64,000 nucleotides of DNA from Natronospirales bacterium (GTDB lineage: Bacteria > Pseudomonadota > Gammaproteobacteria > Natronospirales > REEB76): NCBI GenBank assembly GCA_021816765.1, contig JAKAXB010000006.1:1-64000 (forward strand), written 5' to 3'. The translations under genes were made by a program, and so were the position numbers. Below the pieces are notes generated by a model. The model was not told where the DNA came from, ran no database searches, and was given only the letters and a program-made list of their open reading frames with translations. How positions within the stretch are numbered: position 1 is the first letter of the stretch; each line of letters opens with the position of its first letter. Below are positions 1 through 8,365 of the stretch, in pieces.

Positions 1-398
1 ACAACAATACGCTTTATCTGGCGGCGTGGGTTCTCTGGTGAGCGCCGGGGTGTCAGACGCAGGACGTGCCGGTACGCGGTATCTTTCGTCATAGCAAGGG
101 CGCAAAGATTGATGAGGCTATCGCATCACACCTCCTGAGTCCGGCGGCAGGACCAATGCCAGGGGAAATCGACAAGCCAGGAGAGGTGCGAAGCACCGCG
201 GCAAGAAGCCCATAATGGCCGCAGCGGCCGTAGCCAGCGTCCGCAGGCCCGTGCCCTGGGCGTAGCGTCACTGTGGAGGGGGCGCGCAGTGATCGCGCCC
301 GAACGCAGGACAGTCGTGGCGAAAAGAGTGATCGTCGTGGGATGGGGGGACGGGACGCTTGAAGCGTACCGTCCATGCCGAGTCCGGCGACGCTATCG
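1..398 (-). mobile_element. Non-coding end of an IS110-type element (partial, runs off the left edge)
   Basis: No convincing gene is present. Three short blocks recur in the same order and orientation in the non-coding leader of the IS110-family element at 8463-9892. They are acaagccagg (172-181 and 9639-9648), cagcggccgtagc (222-234 and 9680-9692) and gcgacgctatcg (387-398 and 9881-9892). Sequence similarity stops after 398 and 9892, which suggests the element border. The recombinase start in the intact copy lies about 230 bases inside the first block, so here it would fall outside the window. Whether this copy is intact or a solo remnant cannot be seen. Confidence 0.5.
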
Positions 399-657
399 AA
401 ATGCCTGTCAATGCCAGCGACAAGTTGCATCAGGAACATGCCAACATGCGATGCATATTGTTGGAATGGCAGGATACGCCGGACCTCGTGCTGCTGGCCA
501 AAACCCTTTACTATGTGTGCATGTTTCCCAGCATTGCACATCCTCCCAAGGAGGAATTATCTCCGGGAAACTGCTTGCCACCGACGCGCCAGTCAAGCAA
601 GAGGTGGACCGGTTGCGTCGGCAGCATTGAGATGATCTCCGTGTAATAGGAAAAAAC
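399..657. other. Spacer between element border and ccmC, no gene recognised
   Basis: All six frames were considered. The open frames here do not resemble CcmB or CcmA, which usually precede ccmC. A strong Shine-Dalgarno-like aaggagg lies at 547-553 but no ATG follows at a usable distance. The stretch must hold the ccmC leader and perhaps a promoter. The ribosome-binding site of ccmC itself is the agga just before the ATG at 658. Confidence 0.4.
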
Positions 658-1395
658 ATGTTTATCTGGTTCCACAAGCTGGTTTCGCCCCCTTACTTTT
701 ATAAATTCGCCGGTCGGCTCTCGCCGTGGCTGGCTTGGCTGAGCCTGCTGGTGATTCTCGCCGGCCTTTACGCTGGGTTGTGGCTGGCGCCGCCCGATTA
801 CCAGCAGGGCGACGGTTTCCGCATCATGTACGTGCATGTGCCGAGCGCCTGGATGTCGTTGTTTGTGTACACCGTCATGGCGATGGCCGCCGCCATTGGC
901 CTCATCTGGCGCATGAAACTTGCCCATGCCGTCTCAGCGGCGGCCGCGCCGCTGGGTGCCTCGTTCACCTTCCTGGCGCTGGTCACCGGTTCATTGTGGG
1001 GTAAGCCCATGTGGGGTACGTATTGGGTATGGGATGCGCGACTTACTTCGGAACTTATCCTCCTGTTCCTGTATCTGGGTTATATGGTGCTCAATCGCGC
1101 CTTTGACGATCGGCGCACCGGTGACCGGGCAAGCGCGATTCTGGCCCTGGTGGGTATCGTAAATATCCCCATCATTCATTATTCGGTAAAATGGTGGAAC
1201 ACCTTGCACCAGGGCCCCACGGTGTTCTTCGGACCACGGGCGGATATCCCGCCCAGCATGTACATTCCATTATTCATCATGGTAGCGGGTTTTATGCTGT
1301 ATTTCGCCGCGTTCATTCTCAAGCGTCTGCAAGTGGAAATATTGCAACGCGAGCGCAACACGGCGTGGGTACGCGAGTTGGTGGAAAAATCATGA
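658..1395 (+). CDS. ccmC: Haem exporter/handling protein CcmC
   Basis: CcmC is an inner-membrane protein that, with the CcmAB ATPase, loads haem onto CcmE for cytochrome c maturation. The 245-residue product has the family length and six hydrophobic segments. It carries the tryptophan-rich WWD-type motif GTYWVWDARLTSELIL near residues 120-135, and the conserved haem-ligand histidines lie in the flanking periplasmic loops (VHVPSAW and IPIIHYSVKWWNTLH). The ATG is preceded by agga. It is the first gene of a tightly packed ccmCDEFGHI run whose genes overlap by 1 to 4 bases. The usual upstream ccmA and ccmB are not in view. Confidence 0.96.
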   Translation: MFIWFHKLVSPPYFYKFAGRLSPWLAWLSLLVILAGLYAGLWLAPPDYQQGDGFRIMYVHVPSAWMSLFVYTVMAMAAAIGLIWRMKLAHAVSAAAAPLGASFTFLALVTGSLWGKPMWGTYWVWDARLTSELILLFLYLGYMVLNRAFDDRRTGDRASAILALVGIVNIPIIHYSVKWWNTLHQGPTVFFGPRADIPPSMYIPLFIMVAGFMLYFAAFILKRLQVEILQRERNTAWVRELVEKS

Positions 1396-1565
1396 CTTCC
1401 TGGCACGAGTTCTTTACCATGGGCGGCTATGCGGCCTACGTGTGGCCGGCCTATGGCATTACCGCTGTCGTGCTCATTGCCAACGCCATCCTCCCAGGCC
1501 GGCAGCAGCGATCCTTGCTGAAGGAATTGAGCCGGCGCGGTATGCGCGCGGATAAGCCCTCATGA
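1392..1565 (+). CDS. ccmD: Cytochrome c maturation protein CcmD
   Basis: CcmD is a small membrane protein needed to release holo-CcmE from the CcmABC complex. The 57-residue product has one hydrophobic helix (about residues 14-34) preceded by the aromatic FFTMGGYAAYVWPAYG segment typical of CcmD and followed by a basic tail. The start codon overlaps the ccmC stop by four bases (ATGA), and the stop overlaps the ccmE start, so translation is probably coupled. Confidence 0.92.
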   Translation: MTSWHEFFTMGGYAAYVWPAYGITAVVLIANAILPGRQQRSLLKELSRRGMRADKPS

Positions 1566-2020
1566 CACCGGTACGCCGCCGACGCTTGATCCTCGTGGCC
1601 GTCATCGTGGCGGGTATGGCCATCGCAACCGGCCTGGGCCTGAAGGCATTCCGGGAGAATCTATTGTATTACTTCACGCCGTCACAAGTGGCGGCCGGCG
1701 ATGCCCATGCGGGCCAGCGTTTCCGCATGGGTGGTCTGGTGGCCATGGGAAGTATACGGCGCACGCCTGGCAGCATGACCGTGCATTTCACGCTCACCGA
1801 CATGAAGGATTCCATCCCGATTACCTACACCGGGATTCTGCCGGATCTGTTTCGTGAAGGGCAGGGCATTGTGGTGTATGGCACGCTGGAAAAGAATGGC
1901 CAGTTCGTGGCAGACCAGGTGCTGGCCAAGCATGATTCCAAGTACATGCCGCCGGAAGTGACGGCGGCGATGCAGAAAGCCATGCAGGCTCAGCAGGCGG
2001 CAGTCAAGGGCGCCTCATGA
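1562..2020 (+). CDS. ccmE: Periplasmic haem chaperone CcmE
   Basis: CcmE covalently binds haem in the periplasm and passes it to CcmF. The 152-residue product has an N-terminal basic/hydrophobic anchor (residues 5-30) and an OB-fold domain. The haem-binding motif VLAKHDSKYMPPE near residue 125 contains the covalent histidine and the conserved tyrosine. The C-terminus is Gln/Ala-rich and probably disordered. It overlaps ccmD and ccmF by four bases on each side. Confidence 0.96.
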   Translation: MTPVRRRRLILVAVIVAGMAIATGLGLKAFRENLLYYFTPSQVAAGDAHAGQRFRMGGLVAMGSIRRTPGSMTVHFTLTDMKDSIPITYTGILPDLFREGQGIVVYGTLEKNGQFVADQVLAKHDSKYMPPEVTAAMQKAMQAQQAAVKGAS

Positions 2021-4020
2021 TTCCCGAACTCGGTCAACTCGCACTCGTTATTGCCCTGTGCCTGGCGGTGGCGCAGTGTTTCTTCGGGATTGTGGGCGCG
2101 CAGCGCGGCCATTTCATTTGGATGAACGCGGTACGCCCCGCTGCGGTCGGCCAGGCCCTGTTTGTCAGCCTGGCGTTTGTCATTCTGACCTATTCGTTTT
2201 TAACCAACGACTTTTCCGTGCGCTACGTCGCGGAGAACTCCAACACCGCCTTGCCCTGGCCCTATAAGATCACCGCAGTGTGGGGCGCCCATGAAGGGTC
2301 GCTGTTGCTGTGGATTTTCGTGCTGGGGCTATGGACGCTCGCGGTGGCGCGCTTCAGTCGCCGCCTGCCTCAGGAGTTCGCCAGCCGGGTGCTCGGCGTG
2401 CTCGGCTTGATCAGCATCGGGTTCCTGCTGTTCATGCTGACCACGTCGGATCCGTTCACACGATTGTTGCCGCCGGCGGCCCAGGGTCGGGATCTGAACC
2501 CGCTGCTGCAGGATCCGGGGATGGCGGTCCATCCGCCGATGCTATACATGGGCTATGTGGGCATGTCCGTAGCGTTCGCGTTCGCGGTGGCTGCACTGCT
2601 CGGTGGTCGCATGGACGCCGTGTGGGCGCGCTGGTCACGGCCCTGGACTCTGGTGGCATGGCTGTTTCTGACCATCGGCATCACCTTTGGCAGCTGGTGG
2701 TCCTATTATGTGCTCGGCTGGGGTGGATTCTGGTTCTGGGATCCGGTGGAGAATGCCTCGTTCATGCCATGGCTGGTGGGCACAGCCCTGGTGCATTCCC
2801 TGGCGGTCACCGAAAAACGTGGGGCATTCAAGAGCTGGACCGCCTTGCTCGCCATTGCGGCGTTTTCCTTGAGCCTGCTCGGCACCTTTCTGGTGCGCTC
2901 CGGTATTTTGATCTCGGTGCATGCCTTTGCCACGGATCCCAGGCGGGGAATATTCATTCTGGCAATGCTCGGGGCTTTTGTCGGTCTGGCACTCATCCTG
3001 TATGCGTGGCGTGCCCCGATGTTCAGCGAAAGCGGCGGCGGCTTCAAAGTATTCTCGCGGGAAACCTTCCTGCTGCTCAACAATATTTTTCTGGTGGTGG
3101 CGGCGGCGGCAGTGTTGCTCGGCACCCTGTACCCGCTGGTGCTGGGCGCGCTCAATCTCGGCCAGATTTCAGTAGGGCCGCCGTACTTCGATCATATATT
3201 CGTGCCCCTGATGATCCCGTTTTTCATCCTCATCGGGATCGGTCCCTATGTGCGCTGGAAACACGGCTCCGTACCCCACACCGGTCGGAAGCTCGGATGG
3301 GTCGCGGCACTGGCGCTCTTGGTGGGGGCGATCGTGATCGTGTTGCTGCGGGCCGAGACCAGTTTCATCGCCATGGCGGGCGTCCTGCTCGCGGCCTGGA
3401 CGGTGTTCAGTGCACTGCAGGAGCCGGTGCAGCGCCTGTGGCAACGGCTGCGCCATCGGCATGCGAGCCTCGGACGCAGCGTGCTCGGCATGAGCGTCGC
3501 ACATGTGGGTGCCGGCTTGATGATCTTGGGCGTGACCGTGACCACGATGCTCGGTATCACGGTGGATCGGGTGTTCACGCCGGGATCCAGCCTCAGCGTG
3601 CACGGCGATCAATACGCCTTTGAGGGAGTGCAGGATGTCTCCGGCCCCAATTACCAGGCGGTGCAGGGCACCTTCGTCGTGACCCACGACGGCCGGCCGG
3701 TGACGGTGATTTATCCCCAAAAGCGCCAATTCCGGCGCGACGGCACCACCACTACGGAAGCGGCCATTGATGCGGGTCCGTTCCGGGACCTCTATGTGGC
3801 GCTCGGCAACCCCCTCGGTCATGGCGCCTGGAGCGTGCGCATCGAGTACAAACCACTGGTACGGTTCATCTGGCTCGGCGGACTCATCATGGTGCTGGGC
3901 GGGTTCATCGCGCTCATGGACAAGCGCTACCGCCGGGTCCGGATAACGGCGGTCACACTGGATGTGGCCGCCACACTCGGGGATGCGGGTACGAATCTGA
4001 GACGCGAGCCGGAGCACTGA
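2017..4020 (+). CDS. ccmF: Haem lyase subunit CcmF
   Basis: CcmF, with CcmH and CcmI, ligates haem from CcmE to apocytochrome c CXXCH motifs. The 667-residue polytopic product has the family length. It shows the WWD domain (GSWWSYYVLGWGGFWFWDPVENA, residues about 229-250) and a long periplasmic loop near the C-terminus before the last helix. The start is ATG inside the ccmE stop overlap. Confidence 0.97.
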   Translation: MIPELGQLALVIALCLAVAQCFFGIVGAQRGHFIWMNAVRPAAVGQALFVSLAFVILTYSFLTNDFSVRYVAENSNTALPWPYKITAVWGAHEGSLLLWIFVLGLWTLAVARFSRRLPQEFASRVLGVLGLISIGFLLFMLTTSDPFTRLLPPAAQGRDLNPLLQDPGMAVHPPMLYMGYVGMSVAFAFAVAALLGGRMDAVWARWSRPWTLVAWLFLTIGITFGSWWSYYVLGWGGFWFWDPVENASFMPWLVGTALVHSLAVTEKRGAFKSWTALLAIAAFSLSLLGTFLVRSGILISVHAFATDPRRGIFILAMLGAFVGLALILYAWRAPMFSESGGGFKVFSRETFLLLNNIFLVVAAAAVLLGTLYPLVLGALNLGQISVGPPYFDHIFVPLMIPFFILIGIGPYVRWKHGSVPHTGRKLGWVAALALLVGAIVIVLLRAETSFIAMAGVLLAAWTVFSALQEPVQRLWQRLRHRHASLGRSVLGMSVAHVGAGLMILGVTVTTMLGITVDRVFTPGSSLSVHGDQYAFEGVQDVSGPNYQAVQGTFVVTHDGRPVTVIYPQKRQFRRDGTTTTEAAIDAGPFRDLYVALGNPLGHGAWSVRIEYKPLVRFIWLGGLIMVLGGFIALMDKRYRRVRITAVTLDVAATLGDAGTNLRREPEH

Positions 4021-4562
4021 TGCACCGCCGGCTGGTTTTCATTCTGCCTATCCTGGTGCTGATCGCGCTCATCGGTTTTTTTTGGCGCGGCCTGTATCTC
4101 AACCCGACCCTCGTAACTTCACCCCTGATCGGCAAGCCGGTACCGGACTTCAGTTTGCCGCGGCTGCACGATCCGCAACAGGCTTTCAATCAGAGCCGGT
4201 TGAAAGGCCAGGTATCCCTGGTCAACGTCTGGGCCACCTGGTGCGTCGCCTGCCGTGAGGAACAGCGGACGCTGCTCCACTTTTCCAAGCAGAACATCGT
4301 GCCGATCTACGGGCTCGACTACAAGGATGACCGGCAGAGCGCCTTGCGCTGGTTGACGGAACGCGGCAATCCCTATACCGCGATCGCCTTTGATGCCACC
4401 GGCAACGTAGCCATCAATTGGGGGGTGTACGGCGCGCCGGAAACGTTCCTGATCGATCAGCACGGTATCATCCGCTACAAGTACATCGGTCCGATCACTA
4501 CTGAGGTGATCCAGAGGGAGCTGCTGCCGCGCATCCGCGCGCTGCGCCGCGAGGGTACATGA
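4020..4562 (+). CDS. ccmG: Thiol:disulfide reductase CcmG/DsbE
   Basis: This is a membrane-anchored thioredoxin-fold protein that keeps the apocytochrome cysteines reduced in the periplasm. The 180-residue product has one N-terminal transmembrane helix (residues 5-25) and the active site WATWCVACREE, where the CXXC is CVAC. The conserved GAPETFLID cis-proline segment is also visible. It overlaps the ccmF stop by one base and the ccmH start by four bases. Confidence 0.96.
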   Translation: MHRRLVFILPILVLIALIGFFWRGLYLNPTLVTSPLIGKPVPDFSLPRLHDPQQAFNQSRLKGQVSLVNVWATWCVACREEQRTLLHFSKQNIVPIYGLDYKDDRQSALRWLTERGNPYTAIAFDATGNVAINWGVYGAPETFLIDQHGIIRYKYIGPITTEVIQRELLPRIRALRREGT

Positions 4563-4987
4563 AACCCTGGGTACGGGTACTGGTACTGGGCTGCATGTTG
4601 CTGCTCGTCAGCCGGTTAGCGTTCGCCATCGACAGCGAACCCCCGTTCACCGATCCGGTGCTGGAACATCGCTATGAGCACCTGCTGCAGGAGATACGCT
4701 GCCTGCAGTGCATGGATGAGAACATCGCCAACTCCGACGCACCGCTGGCCGCGGATTTCCGCCGTCAGATCCACGCGATGGTGGGGGAGGGTGAGAGCGA
4801 TGCACAAATCAAGCGCTACATGGTGCAGCGCTACGGGGACTTCGTTCTCTACAAACCGCCGCTGCAAGCCAACACCTGGTTCCTGTGGGGCGGACCTTTT
4901 CTGCTGCTGCTCGTGGCCCTAGTCGTCGTGACCCTCGTCATTCGCCGGCGGTCGCGTCTCGCTGACCAAGAGCAATCCTCCCGATGA
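4559..4987 (+). CDS. ccmH: Cytochrome c maturation protein CcmH (CXXC subunit)
   Basis: CcmH is the apocytochrome thiol-handling subunit of the haem lyase. The 142-residue product has a signal peptide (about residues 1-23, ending LAFA), the redox motif RCLQCMDENIANSDAPLA with the CLQC pair, and a single C-terminal transmembrane helix. This is the short form without the TPR part, which is encoded separately by the next gene. Confidence 0.95.
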   Translation: MKPWVRVLVLGCMLLLVSRLAFAIDSEPPFTDPVLEHRYEHLLQEIRCLQCMDENIANSDAPLAADFRRQIHAMVGEGESDAQIKRYMVQRYGDFVLYKPPLQANTWFLWGGPFLLLLVALVVVTLVIRRRSRLADQEQSSR

Positions 4988-6165
4988 TCTTCATCCTTTT
5001 AAGCACCGGCATGATCGTGCTTGCCGCCGCACTGGTCGCGGTACCCCTGTGGCGGGTCCGCCCGCGGTCCTCGCCCTCGACGCAGGCCGCGAACCAAGCC
5101 ATTTATGTCGCCCGTCGTGAGGAGCTGGAACGGGATGTGGCCTCCGGAAGACTCGCGGTGGAGGACTTCGATGCCGCGCAGCGCGATCTGAAGAGGGAAC
5201 TCGTCCCGGCCGCGGCCGCACCGCTTCCGGAACCCGTCCGCACACGCAGCGCGCGCTGGGTCGCGGCCGTGGCCGCCGCGGCGATTATTGCTGCCTGCCT
5301 GGGCCTCTACCTGAAAGTGGGCAATTGGCGGCCGGCAGTGGAAGGCGTGCATGCCGCCAGCGTCCCCAAAGTCGAGCAGATGGTGGCCGAGCTCGCCGAG
5401 CGGCTTTCCACCACCGATCAGAATGACCTGCAGGGTTGGATCATGCTGGGTCGCTCTTACGTCTTGATGGGCAAATATGGGCAGGCACTGAATGCCTTCA
5501 ACCAGGCACGTCAACTTTCCCATGATCGGAGTGCCAGTGCGTTGGCAGGTTATGCCGAGGCCCTCACGCTGCAAGATCCATCGGTAGTTATGACCAAGGC
5601 GGCGCCGTTATTCGAGCAAGTGCTCAAACTCGATCCCCGGAATGCCGAGGGGTTGTGGTATGGCGGCCTGATTGCCCTTGCGCGTGGTGACAAGTCGCTG
5701 GCCATACAGCGCTGGCAGACGCTGCTGACTGAAAATCCACCGGAAAATTTCCGTAGGCTGATTGTTACCCGTATCCAGGCAGCGGGGGGCACCATTCCAG
5801 CAGCAGTGATTACCGAGGGCAAGGGAATTGCAGTACATATAACGCTGGACCCGGCGCTGCGCAGCAAAGTAACGCCGGATGAAACGCTGTTTGTATTTGC
5901 CGAGCCGGTGGGACAGACCAGCGGTCCACCGCTGGCCGTGCGCCGTTTCCAAGTACGTGATCTGCCGTTGCAGATGACGCTCAGTGATACGGATTCCATG
6001 CTTTCCGGCCGCAAGCTGTCGGATTACGCTGCCGTGACCATCATTGCGCGGATTTCGCCTCAGGGTAACCCGTTGCCGCAGCCGGGTGATCTGATGGGAC
6101 AGGGTCGCTGGCAGGAAAATACAGCGAAAGCTGTAAACATCAGCATTAACCAATCTATTCCTTGA
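4984..6165 (+). CDS. ccmI: Cytochrome c maturation TPR protein CcmI
   Basis: CcmI is the apocytochrome c chaperone of the haem lyase. The 393-residue product has two N-terminal membrane segments (about 1-22 and 88-108) separated by a cytoplasmic coiled region rich in Arg/Glu. TPR-like repeats follow (about 125-245), then a C-terminal beta-rich domain. It overlaps ccmH by four bases and ends the ccm operon, followed by a hairpin with a T-rich tail. Confidence 0.9.
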   Translation: MIFILLSTGMIVLAAALVAVPLWRVRPRSSPSTQAANQAIYVARREELERDVASGRLAVEDFDAAQRDLKRELVPAAAAPLPEPVRTRSARWVAAVAAAAIIAACLGLYLKVGNWRPAVEGVHAASVPKVEQMVAELAERLSTTDQNDLQGWIMLGRSYVLMGKYGQALNAFNQARQLSHDRSASALAGYAEALTLQDPSVVMTKAAPLFEQVLKLDPRNAEGLWYGGLIALARGDKSLAIQRWQTLLTENPPENFRRLIVTRIQAAGGTIPAAVITEGKGIAVHITLDPALRSKVTPDETLFVFAEPVGQTSGPPLAVRRFQVRDLPLQMTLSDTDSMLSGRKLSDYAAVTIIARISPQGNPLPQPGDLMGQGRWQENTAKAVNISINQSIP

Positions 6166-6479
6166 TTCCGGGATAGAGCTGAAAATAGTTGCGTGGCTGT
6201 CAACCGCCTGCGCGGTTTCTTTTGTATGGCCCGGTATTCAGCCGGCGTCATCGCGCGCAGCTTCTCCAAGAATGCCACGATAGCCCAGATGCTGGCATCG
6301 TCCTCGGTCTGCCCCCAAGCCGGCATGCCGGTCATCTTGATGCCGTTTTTGATAATCCAGAAAAGCTCTGCCAGCGGCGTATGAGGAATGATACGCGCCA
6401 ACACGGGTGGACGCGGATTCAGCCCCGTGCGGATTGCGGAAGTTTCCACCCCGGGCGCGAGATGACACCCTGCACACAT
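6060..6479 (-). pseudogene. 5'-truncated c-type cytochrome
   Basis: The reading frame opens with the haem motif MCAGCH and continues with GLNPRPPVL, ELFWIIKNGIKMTGMPAWG (axial Met) and IWAIVAFLEKL, a signature of small membrane-anchored monohaem cytochromes c. The family normally has some 60-80 residues before CXXCH, including a membrane anchor. Here only about ten codons precede it before an in-frame TGA, and that TGA is the stop codon of the upstream PilZ gene in the same frame. The 3' end has probably lost its own stop, because the frame runs antisense into ccmI. Without an export signal it cannot receive haem, so it is most likely dead. Confidence 0.7.
6202..6223 (+). terminator. Probable intrinsic terminator of the ccm operon
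   Basis: The inverted repeat aaccgc/gcggtt with a four-base loop is followed by tctttt. It lies 36 bases after the ccmI stop. The tail is short, so termination may be partial. It also lies within the 3' end of the opposite-strand cytochrome fragment. Confidence 0.5.
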
Positions 6480-6509
6480 CTTAATTGTAACGCGGTAAGG
6501 ACCACGTTC

Positions 6510-6914
6510 TCAAAAATGGCTGTCTATGTAGGCTTCCAAGGCGTTATAGGTACCAGGTTCGAAATCCGTGAACTGGACACCCATCCGATACTCATCCTCG
6601 GCACTCTGGCGAACGGCCACCACGCGTCCAAACAGACCGAGTTTGCCGCGGTTATCAGCCAGCCCCGGTGGAGCAACACGCACATGAATACGCACGCCAT
6701 GCCCGGCATGGGTCTTGATGCCGTGCGGCGTAATTCGCGACATGGTCGGCCCGTCGCACAGAATTTGCATGCCAGTCAGCGAGAGGTCTGCGGCAATGGC
6801 CGGAAAGGTGCTGCCATCCGCCTCCACGATGCGTATGGAGTGCTCGACTTCAATCCGGCGGAAAGTGCGTTTTTCTTGTTCCATGTTGATGTGGGTATCC
6901 GAAGCGTGGGCCAT
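6510..6914 (-). CDS. PilZ-domain c-di-GMP binding protein
   Basis: The product is a small cytosolic c-di-GMP receptor of about 134 residues. The two PilZ binding motifs are visible: RTFRR, then DLSLTGMQ (D-x-S-x-x-G) about 30 residues on. The C-terminal half reads as the rest of the beta-barrel (GVQFTDFEP). Start choice is uncertain among GTG 6923, ATG 6914 and ATG 6884; I chose 6914 for the aagtga five bases upstream. It has no obvious operon partner and is followed in frame by the cytochrome remnant. Confidence 0.8.
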   Translation of the reverse strand: MAHASDTHINMEQEKRTFRRIEVEHSIRIVEADGSTFPAIAADLSLTGMQILCDGPTMSRITPHGIKTHAGHGVRIHVRVAPPGLADNRGKLGLFGRVVAVRQSAEDEYRMGVQFTDFEPGTYNALEAYIDSHF

Positions 6915-6923
6915 TTTAATCAC

Positions 6924-7360
6924 TTCGGGTACAAAGTTGTGGTACTTAGGTTACAGGCCAGGTATTAGCCAGCCAGCGCCCCAGGATAGCCGCTCCTTAT
7001 TTCAAGTGAGCATAAAAATAATATATAACAAGCTATTACAGTCTATTTCTCATATTTTTATCCGATGTGTGGAACAAAAAGGATGGGGCGCTCAGGATGT
7101 GATCTTAAGTCCAGTATGGGGTCCGTAGCGCCTTATACGCATACTTAATATATTACATAATATACATTCTGCGCATTTTAGGGGGCGGCCAGAGTTACCC
7201 GGGAAGCCCGCCCGTGAGCACTCCCCTTATCCCAGTCACCCCCATTCCCACCCCCGAGGCTGTCTGCGGTAATCGTAGCGGCACCGCAGCCAGCCGTTCG
7301 TCGTCGTCTCATTTGCTGGGCTTGTCTGTATTAGGTACAACTCCCATGCCGGTCACCCCG
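6924..7360. other. Intergenic region, AT-rich then GC-rich, no gene seen
   Basis: The part 7000-7175 is AT-rich and includes tracts such as taatatattacataatata, so it probably carries the promoter of the leftward PilZ gene. The part 7180-7300 holds inverted repeats: gggcgg at 7183-7188 with ccgccc at 7208-7213, and ctgcggt at 7264-7270 with accgcag at 7283-7289. Neither has a T-run, so I do not call a terminator. The short open frame at 7214-7405 is low-complexity Pro/Thr and is not credible. Confidence 0.5.
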
Positions 7361-8350
7361 TTACCGGTTTCCCCCAAAGAATCCCGCTTGTCTGCCATGT
7401 GGTGATGGCGCATCTCTTGCGGCCAGACGTGAAGGAAGCATGCAGGATGCCAACAGAAAGAAAAATGCGAACAGATAAATATTGATGGTTCCGAGTACAT
7501 CACCTTTGTTGCCAGTGAAACCGGCGCCATAGGGCCCACCCCATCCTTCGGCGGTGGTCCAGAGTCCCAGGCTGTAGATGATCCCGAACGGCAACATCCA
7601 GCGCAGGAAGCGGCCGGTCAGCAGGGATAGAGCGATTGCCGTTTCGCACACTGCGGCGAAGACACCGAAAGCGAATGGTCCGATCACTCCAATCACTGCA
7701 AGAAACAAACCTATATAGGACACCACCCAGGCAGGCTGCCCCGCCTGCGCCTGCTGCAGATAGGTCGGCGCGTGCACGATGAAATAGGGTTGCCATTTCC
7801 AGAAAGTGTCAAATGCCCAGAGAAGACCGAAGAGGATGCGTGCTGTTCTCAAACGCCGCGCTGAATCCCCGCGCCCGCGGACAGGACTGCCTTTATACAG
7901 GCTGAGACCTTCCCATGAGCGGGTGGCTATCACGAAAATGAACACGAGCGTGTAGGCTATGGCCGTACCCGGATCCGTCGCCCCCGCAGTGTAGGGGCCG
8001 CCCAAGCCGCCGACGGTGGACCATAACCAGAGGTTATACACGATGCCGAACCAAGCGAGATACCGCAGTCCAATACCGCTGAGCAGCGAGGCGGCCAGCA
8101 AGCCGTCTATTACCACGCCCCCCCACGCCACCGCAGCCGGACCCAGAGCAGCCACTCCGGCGGCCATCAAATGACCGTAGGCTGCCAGCCAGTGGGGCTG
8201 ACCACTGACCCAGTCCGCCGCAAAGCTCCCCAGGAAATGTTCGATATAGGCTGGGTTCGCCTGGAGAAATACATTTGTCGCGCATACCAGTCCGAACAGG
8301 ATGCGGATTGCTCCATAGGCGGTCTCACGTTGACTGAAATTTAGCCGCAT
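7361..8350 (-). CDS. DoxD/DoxX-like integral membrane protein, two tandem domains
   Basis: The 329-residue product is highly hydrophobic and shows an internal duplication. Each half starts with an (A/T)(A/I)RILFGL segment, contains a phrase of the type FLQANPAYIEHF or WQPYFIVHAPTYLQQ, and ends with LWTTAEGWGGPYG or LWSTVGGLGGPYT. This pattern matches the small subunit (DoxD) of thiosulfate:quinone oxidoreductase and its DoxX relatives. No separate DoxA partner gene lies nearby, so thiosulfate oxidation is only a possibility. The ATG is preceded by aggg about 8-13 bases upstream. Confidence 0.75.
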   Translation of the reverse strand: MRLNFSQRETAYGAIRILFGLVCATNVFLQANPAYIEHFLGSFAADWVSGQPHWLAAYGHLMAAGVAALGPAAVAWGGVVIDGLLAASLLSGIGLRYLAWFGIVYNLWLWSTVGGLGGPYTAGATDPGTAIAYTLVFIFVIATRSWEGLSLYKGSPVRGRGDSARRLRTARILFGLLWAFDTFWKWQPYFIVHAPTYLQQAQAGQPAWVVSYIGLFLAVIGVIGPFAFGVFAAVCETAIALSLLTGRFLRWMLPFGIIYSLGLWTTAEGWGGPYGAGFTGNKGDVLGTINIYLFAFFFLLASCMLPSRLAARDAPSPHGRQAGFFGGNR

Positions 8351-8365
8351 AAACTGTCACCCTGT

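Noticed and set aside
89-541. 150-residue minus-strand open frame at the left edge
   Set aside because: Composition is that of a chance frame in GC-rich DNA, and it covers the conserved IS110 leader blocks, which are non-coding in the intact copy.
7180-7300. GC-rich inverted repeats as a terminator of the DoxD-like gene
   Set aside because: No T-run follows on either strand.
7214-7405. 63-residue plus-strand frame rich in Pro, Thr and Ser
   Set aside because: Low complexity, no ribosome-binding site, and it runs into the DoxD-like gene on the other strand.
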